The notes under the pieces are model-generated. The model made no database searches. It was not told the DNA's origin and saw nothing but the letters and a program-made list of their open reading frames with translations. A DNA stretch of 64,000 bases from Novosphingobium sp. (lineage in GTDB: Bacteria; Pseudomonadota; Alphaproteobacteria; Sphingomonadales; Sphingomonadaceae): assembly GCF_030699305.1 (NCBI RefSeq), contig NZ_JAUYNB010000037.1, forward strand, positions 1-64,000. Direction: 5' to 3'. Shown here piece after piece: positions 60,372 to 64,000 of the stretch. The translations under genes and the position numbers were made by a program. How positions within the stretch are numbered: the first letter of the stretch is position 1; every line of letters begins with the position of its first letter.

Positions 60372-61099
60372 AACACGATCATCGCAGCTTTGCCGCCGCC
60401 GGTGCCTATCGCCCCGATGCGACGGAACGGGTCCGCCGGTTCGTGCCGATGGCCCGCCGGATCGCCTGGCACGTCCACGGCGGCGGGCGGCCGGGGATCG
60501 AGCTGGAAGACCTGATGCAGGCCGGAATGGTCGCCTTGACCGAGGCCGCCCAGCGCCACTCCGGACCGACCGAGGACGAGTTTGCCGCCTATGCCAAGCT
60601 GCGGGTGCGCGGGGCGATGGTCGATCTGATCCGCCGCCACATCCCGCTGTCGCGGGGTTCGACCGAGCGGCGGCGGCACCTGCGCGACCAGCAGACCCAG
60701 CTGCGCGGGCGGCTGGGCCGTGATCCGACGGCGGCGGAACTGGCCGAAGCGATGGGTCTGGCCGAAGCGGAACTGCACGCGTTGCAGTCCGCCAGCGAGC
60801 CGGTCCGGTTCGAGCCGATCGACGAAATCGACAGCGAATCCGACATGGCGTTTGCCGACACGCGTCCCGACAGTCTGGCCCTGCTGGAGGACGAGGAGCT
60901 GCGCACCAGTGTCGCCGCCGCGATTGCCGCACTGCCGGAGCGCCTGCAACTGGTGATCCAGCTCTATTTCGTCGAGGAACTGAACCTCGCGGAAATCGCG
61001 CAGGCGCTGCAGGTGTCGGTGCCGCGCGTCCACCAGCTGAAAGCACAGGCGCTGGACCGGCTGAGAACTGAACTCGCCGACGTGGCCGATGTCATCTAG
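60368..61099 (+). CDS. fliA: Flagellar sigma factor FliA (sigma-28)
   Basis: A 243-residue sigma factor of the FliA type: region 2 (YAKLRVRGAMVDLIRRHIPL near 78-97), region 3 with GRDPTAAELAEAMGLAEAEL near 115, and region 4 near 205-230 (NLAEIAQALQVSVPRVHQLK). It transcribes late flagellar genes and is held by FlgM. It is preceded by the FlhA remnant with a 4-bp overlap. The protein looks intact, so it may drive non-flagellar promoters or be an unused relic. Confidence 0.93.
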   Translation: MKHDHRSFAAAGAYRPDATERVRRFVPMARRIAWHVHGGGRPGIELEDLMQAGMVALTEAAQRHSGPTEDEFAAYAKLRVRGAMVDLIRRHIPLSRGSTERRRHLRDQQTQLRGRLGRDPTAAELAEAMGLAEAELHALQSASEPVRFEPIDEIDSESDMAFADTRPDSLALLEDEELRTSVAAAIAALPERLQLVIQLYFVEELNLAEIAQALQVSVPRVHQLKAQALDRLRTELADVADVI

Positions 61100-61138
61100 T
61101 CTTGCGCAGCCGCGCGCGCCGCTGCATAGCCTCTCGCC

Positions 61139-61837
61139 ATGACCGCCTGCGATACCTGCCTGGTGCGCAACCGCGCCATTTGTTCTTCCCTTGACGTGGA
61201 TGAGCTGAAAGCCCTGAACAATATCGGGCGTCGGCGCACCTTGACGCCCGGCGAATCACTGATGTGGGAGGGGGAGGATTCGGTCCTTGTCGCCAATGTC
61301 ATCGAAGGCGTGCTCAAGCTCTCGACAGGAACCGAAGACGGGCGCGAACAGATCGTCGGCGTCGTCTATCCATCCGATTTCATCGGCCGCCCGTTCGGGG
61401 CGACGTCCGGTCACGGGGTAACCGCACTCACCGATGCGCGGGTCTGTGTGTTCAGCCGCAAGGATTTCGATGCGTTCGCGCGCGATCATCCCGCGCTGGA
61501 ACACAAGCTGTTGCAGCGCACGCTGGCCGAACTGGACCGCACGCGCCGCTGGATGTTGCTGCTGGGGCGCAAGTCGGCCGGCGAAAAGGTCGCCAGCTTC
61601 CTGCTCGAAATGTCGGAACGGCTGGTCCAGCCGGGCTGCATCGATGCGCCCGATTTGCCGCTGCGCAGTCTCGCGCTGCCGTTTTCGCGTCAGCAGGTCG
61701 CCGATGTACTGGGGCTGACCATCGAAACGGTCAGCCGCCAGTTTACCCGGCTCAAGGCCGATGGGATCATCGACCTGCCGTCACGCCGCGAAGTTATCAT
61801 CATCGACCGTGAAAGCCTGTTGGCCGAGGCAGGTTGA
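61139..61837 (+). CDS. fnrL: FNR-type oxygen-sensing regulator FnrL
   Basis: A 232-residue Crp/Fnr protein with cysteines C4, C7, C15 and C103 in the FnrL/FnrN arrangement for a [4Fe-4S] cluster. A cNMP-like barrel (about 30-120) is followed by a winged HTH at about 175-210 (FSRQQVADVLGLTIETVSRQ) whose ExxSR contacts TTGAT half-sites. It switches on microaerobic genes. The next rightward gene cluster is the cbb3 oxidase (ccoN), with a near-consensus FNR box in front, so it probably controls it. Confidence 0.94.
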   Translation: MTACDTCLVRNRAICSSLDVDELKALNNIGRRRTLTPGESLMWEGEDSVLVANVIEGVLKLSTGTEDGREQIVGVVYPSDFIGRPFGATSGHGVTALTDARVCVFSRKDFDAFARDHPALEHKLLQRTLAELDRTRRWMLLLGRKSAGEKVASFLLEMSERLVQPGCIDAPDLPLRSLALPFSRQQVADVLGLTIETVSRQFTRLKADGIIDLPSRREVIIIDRESLLAEAG

Positions 61838-61859
61838 CCTGCCCCGGCCAACATGGGGA

Positions 61860-62537
61860 TCAGAAGCGGGCGTAAACGCCGCCAGAGATAACCCACGGGT
61901 CCAGCTTGTGCGTGGTCGACAGCACTTCAACGCCGCCGGCGGAGAAGAAGTGGGTCTTCGCCTTCATGAAATAGCGCTTCGCGTCGAGCGAGATGCCCAG
62001 ACCCGAGTCGCCCAGCGGCACGTCCACGCCGGCCTGCACGGCCACGCCCAGCTTGTTGTCCATTTTCAGCTTCGTGGCACCCAGCGCCAGTGCAGTCGCA
62101 CCGGGCTTTTCGTCGAAGTAGAAGAACATCGCCGGACCAGCGCCGATATAGGGTTTGATCCCACCGGCATTGAAGTGATACTTCAGGGTAACCGTGGCGG
62201 GAAGGATCAGCACATGCTGAGCAATATCCGCGCCAGCGATTCCGCCGGTGCCGGTTACATGATGCTGGGTGAAGCAGCAGATCGTTTCGACCGAGACGTT
62301 CGGCGTGGCGAAGTATTCGATCGCCAGCGTGGGAACGACGTTGTCGTTGGCAGTGGTGCCGATCGCGGCAGTCGGAACCGCGGTCAGGTTGACATTGACC
62401 GATTCGACCTTGCCATCGGGCAGCACGCCCGTGGCGAGCAGCTTGACCTGGATCTTGCCTTCCGGGTCGGCGGCGTGGGCCGGCGATGCCAGCATGGTGG
62501 CGGCAGCCAGAGCCGCAGCGATGGTGAGCTGTTTCAT
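61860..62537 (-). CDS. ompW: OmpW-family outer-membrane protein
   Basis: A 225-residue small beta-barrel protein with a signal peptide ending HAA-DP near 22. OmpW features: GKIQVKLLATGVLPDG near 28, VVPTLAIEYFATPNVSVE near 67-83, the FNAGGIKPYIGAGP motif near 122-135 and a C-terminal YARF. OmpW forms a narrow channel for hydrophobic solutes. It is FNR-regulated in enteric bacteria (established). Here it is divergent from ccoN across a gap with FNR-like boxes. Confidence 0.92.
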   Translation of the reverse strand: MKQLTIAAALAAATMLASPAHAADPEGKIQVKLLATGVLPDGKVESVNVNLTAVPTAAIGTTANDNVVPTLAIEYFATPNVSVETICCFTQHHVTGTGGIAGADIAQHVLILPATVTLKYHFNAGGIKPYIGAGPAMFFYFDEKPGATALALGATKLKMDNKLGVAVQAGVDVPLGDSGLGISLDAKRYFMKAKTHFFSAGGVEVLSTTHKLDPWVISGGVYARF

Positions 62538-62630
62538 TATCCCTCATCCGAGCGCCGCAGTGGTCGCACCATGCGACCAAGGTTATTTACGGCGTCGCAT
62601 CCAAATGCGCCAATGGTGCGGTTGCGAACA

Positions 62631-62701
62631 TTGATCTCGCGCAATTTCGTGCGTTTTTTCGGGAACTTTTGTTGCAGCTGGCGCAATTTGATCCGGGTCA
62701 A
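62631..62701. promoter_or_regulatory. FNR-type binding sites between ompW and ccoN
   Basis: TTGATCCGGGTCAA at 62688-62701 matches the FNR consensus TTGAT-N4-ATCAA at 9 of 10 positions. A weaker TTGAT...CGCAA lies at 62631-62644. The strong box is centred 96 bp upstream of the ccoN ATG; a TAATAT (62742-62747) could be the -10, putting the box near -60. The rest of the 253-bp gap holds no gene. Confidence 0.8.
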
Positions 62702-62790
62702 TGTTGCAATGCAGAAGCAGGTTGAAATGAAGCAGAATTGGTAATATTAGTTTTTTCTGATTTAACCCTGCGATAAGGGGATAGGGGCTC

Positions 62791-64000
62791 ATGGAATCCG
62801 TTGTAGCACGCGCTGGCTGGTGGCTGGTTGCGCTATTTGTCGCCATTGTGGCTTATGCGAAAGCGGTTGATACCGCGTTTGCAATCCACATGGTTGTTTT
62901 CGCACTCGCCGCCCTCGCCGGGCTGGTGATCAAGCTGACCGGGACCAATTACCAGCTGGCGACCGCCGGCTTCGGCAAACTGGCCTCCGACGAGAGCAAG
63001 TATGACGATGACCTGGTTCGCTGGGGCGTCATCCTGACCACGTTTTGGGGGGTGGTCGGGTTTCTTGTCGGGCTGACCATCGCGCTCCAGCTGACCTTCC
63101 CGGTCCTCAACCTGGGGTTTGAATACACCACGTTCGGACGGCTGCGGCCGCTGCACACCTCGGCGGTGATCTTCGCCTTCGGGGGCACGGCGTTGATCGC
63201 GACCTCGTTCTACATCGTCCAGCGCACCTGCCGCACGCGGCTGGCGCTGCCGGGCCTCGCCCGCTTCGTGTTCTGGGGTTACCAGCTGTTCATCGTGCTG
63301 GCCGCGACCGGCTATGTCATGGGTGTGACTCAGGGCAAGGAATATGCCGAGCCGGAATGGTATGTCGATCTCTGGCTGACGCTGGTCTGGGTGGCCTATC
63401 TGGCGGTGTTCGTCATGACGCTGGTGAAGCGCACCGAACCGCACATCTATGTCGCCAACTGGTTCTTCCTGTCGTTCATCATCACGGTGGCGATGCTGCA
63501 TCTGGTGAACAACGCCAACGTTCCGGTCGACCCGTTCGGTTCGCGCAGCTATCCGCTGTGGTCGGGCGTGCAGGGCGCGCTGGTGCAGTGGTGGTATGGC
63601 CACAACGCGGTGGGCTTCTTCCTGACCGCCGGCTTCCTGGCGATGATGTACTACTTCGTGCCGAAGCAGGCCGAACGCCCGATCTACAGCTATCGGCTGT
63701 CGATCGTGCACTTCTGGTCGCTGATCTTCCTGTATATCTGGGCGGGTCCGCACCACCTCCACTATACCGCGCTGCCCGACTGGGCGCAGACGCTGGGCAT
63801 GGTGTTCTCGGTCATGCTGTGGATGCCCAGCTGGGGCGGCATGATCAACGGCCTGATGACCCTGAACGGCGCCTGGGACAAGGTCCGCACCGATCCGATC
63901 ATCCGCATGATGGTCATCTCGGTCGCCTTCTACGGCATGAGCACGTTCGAAGGCCCGATGATGTCGATCAAGTCGGTCAACAGCCTGTCGCACTATACCG
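62791..64000 (+). CDS. ccoN: cbb3-type cytochrome c oxidase subunit I (partial at the window edge)
   Basis: The frame from ATG 62791 is open to the end of the window (403 codons). It reads as CcoN: a first transmembrane segment ([19 protein letters not shown]), [20 protein letters not shown] with the low-spin heme His, [20 protein letters not shown] with the CuB-type His, and [18 protein letters not shown] with paired His. It is the high-affinity terminal oxidase catalytic subunit for microaerobic respiration. The stop is outside the window. An FNR box and the fnrL gene sit upstream. Confidence 0.95.
   Translation, partial: MESVVARAGWWLVALFVAIVAYAKAVDTAFAIHMVVFALAALAGLVIKLTGTNYQLATAGFGKLASDESKYDDDLVRWGVILTTFWGVVGFLVGLTIALQLTFPVLNLGFEYTTFGRLRPLHTSAVIFAFGGTALIATSFYIVQRTCRTRLALPGLARFVFWGYQLFIVLAATGYVMGVTQGKEYAEPEWYVDLWLTLVWVAYLAVFVMTLVKRTEPHIYVANWFFLSFIITVAMLHLVNNANVPVDPFGSRSYPLWSGVQGALVQWWYGHNAVGFFLTAGFLAMMYYFVPKQAERPIYSYRLSIVHFWSLIFLYIWAGPHHLHYTALPDWAQTLGMVFSVMLWMPSWGGMINGLMTLNGAWDKVRTDPIIRMMVISVAFYGMSTFEGPMMSIKSVNSLSHYT

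Noticed and set aside
62833..63993. A 386-residue minus-strand frame at the right edge
   Set aside because: It is antisense to the clear ccoN reading frame and has the His/Arg/Gln-rich composition of shadow frames in GC-rich DNA.

Overview
The window looks like a chromosome segment of an alphaproteobacterium of the order Sphingomonadales (Novosphingobium-like). The pointers are the high GC content, a ChpT phosphotransferase (CtrA pathway), an FnrL-type regulator beside a cbb3 oxidase gene, TonB-dependent receptor and TorF-type outer-membrane genes, a haloalkane dehalogenase, and alphaproteobacterial housekeeping gene order (clpP-clpX, pyrB-pyrC', tig, rpoH). The genus is an inference from gene content.

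Positions 1-18601 are a genomic island with visibly lower GC than the rest. It ends at the 3' end of a tRNA-Val(CAC) gene, next to a tyrosine integrase, a small overlapping helper ORF, an excisionase-like protein and a divergent XRE repressor with a 20-bp operator. The left end lies outside the window; the first ~130 bp look like an IS21-type terminus. The cargo is defence-like: (i) a seven-gene, translationally coupled leftward operon in the order half-length HsdS, HsdM, RhuM-like, HsdS, TIGR04141 protein, HsdR, YgjP-type metallopeptidase; (ii) a metallophosphoesterase; (iii) a hipBA toxin-antitoxin pair with two identical palindromic operators; (iv) a DUF3883 protein divergent from a two-gene unit of an unrecognised HTH/coiled-coil protein and a GIY-YIG nuclease-like protein; (v) a small membrane protein coupled to the XRE repressor.

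Positions 18.7-53 kb are core genome: der, bacterioferritin and bfd, a ParA/RHH/TPR-SPOR cluster with an array of four GTTAAC boxes, pyrB with a non-catalytic pyrC', sppA, tRNA-Leu(TAG), trigger factor with a long Lys/Ala tail, a Crp-type regulator and amidase, clpP and clpX, a CDF transporter, a TonB receptor, mtgA, rpoH, rluD, a JAMM peptidase, chpT, an AmpD-like amidase, RNase P RNA with a repeat in its variable region, ugd, a phosphatase, a TorF porin, SIMPL, gloA and a haloalkane dehalogenase.

Positions 53.2-61.1 kb hold a decaying flagellar locus. fliS, flbD-like, flgM, flgN and fliA look intact. FliD lacks most of its N-terminal segment. FlhA survives only as its two ends. FliF and FlhB are short fragments fused at a deletion junction. 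Flagellin survives as a ~34-residue internal scrap. Several separate deletions appear to have removed the export and motor core while regulators and chaperones remain.

Positions 61.1-64 kb carry fnrL, a divergent ompW and the start of ccoN, with an FNR-type box in the ompW-ccoN gap. ccoN runs off the right edge.
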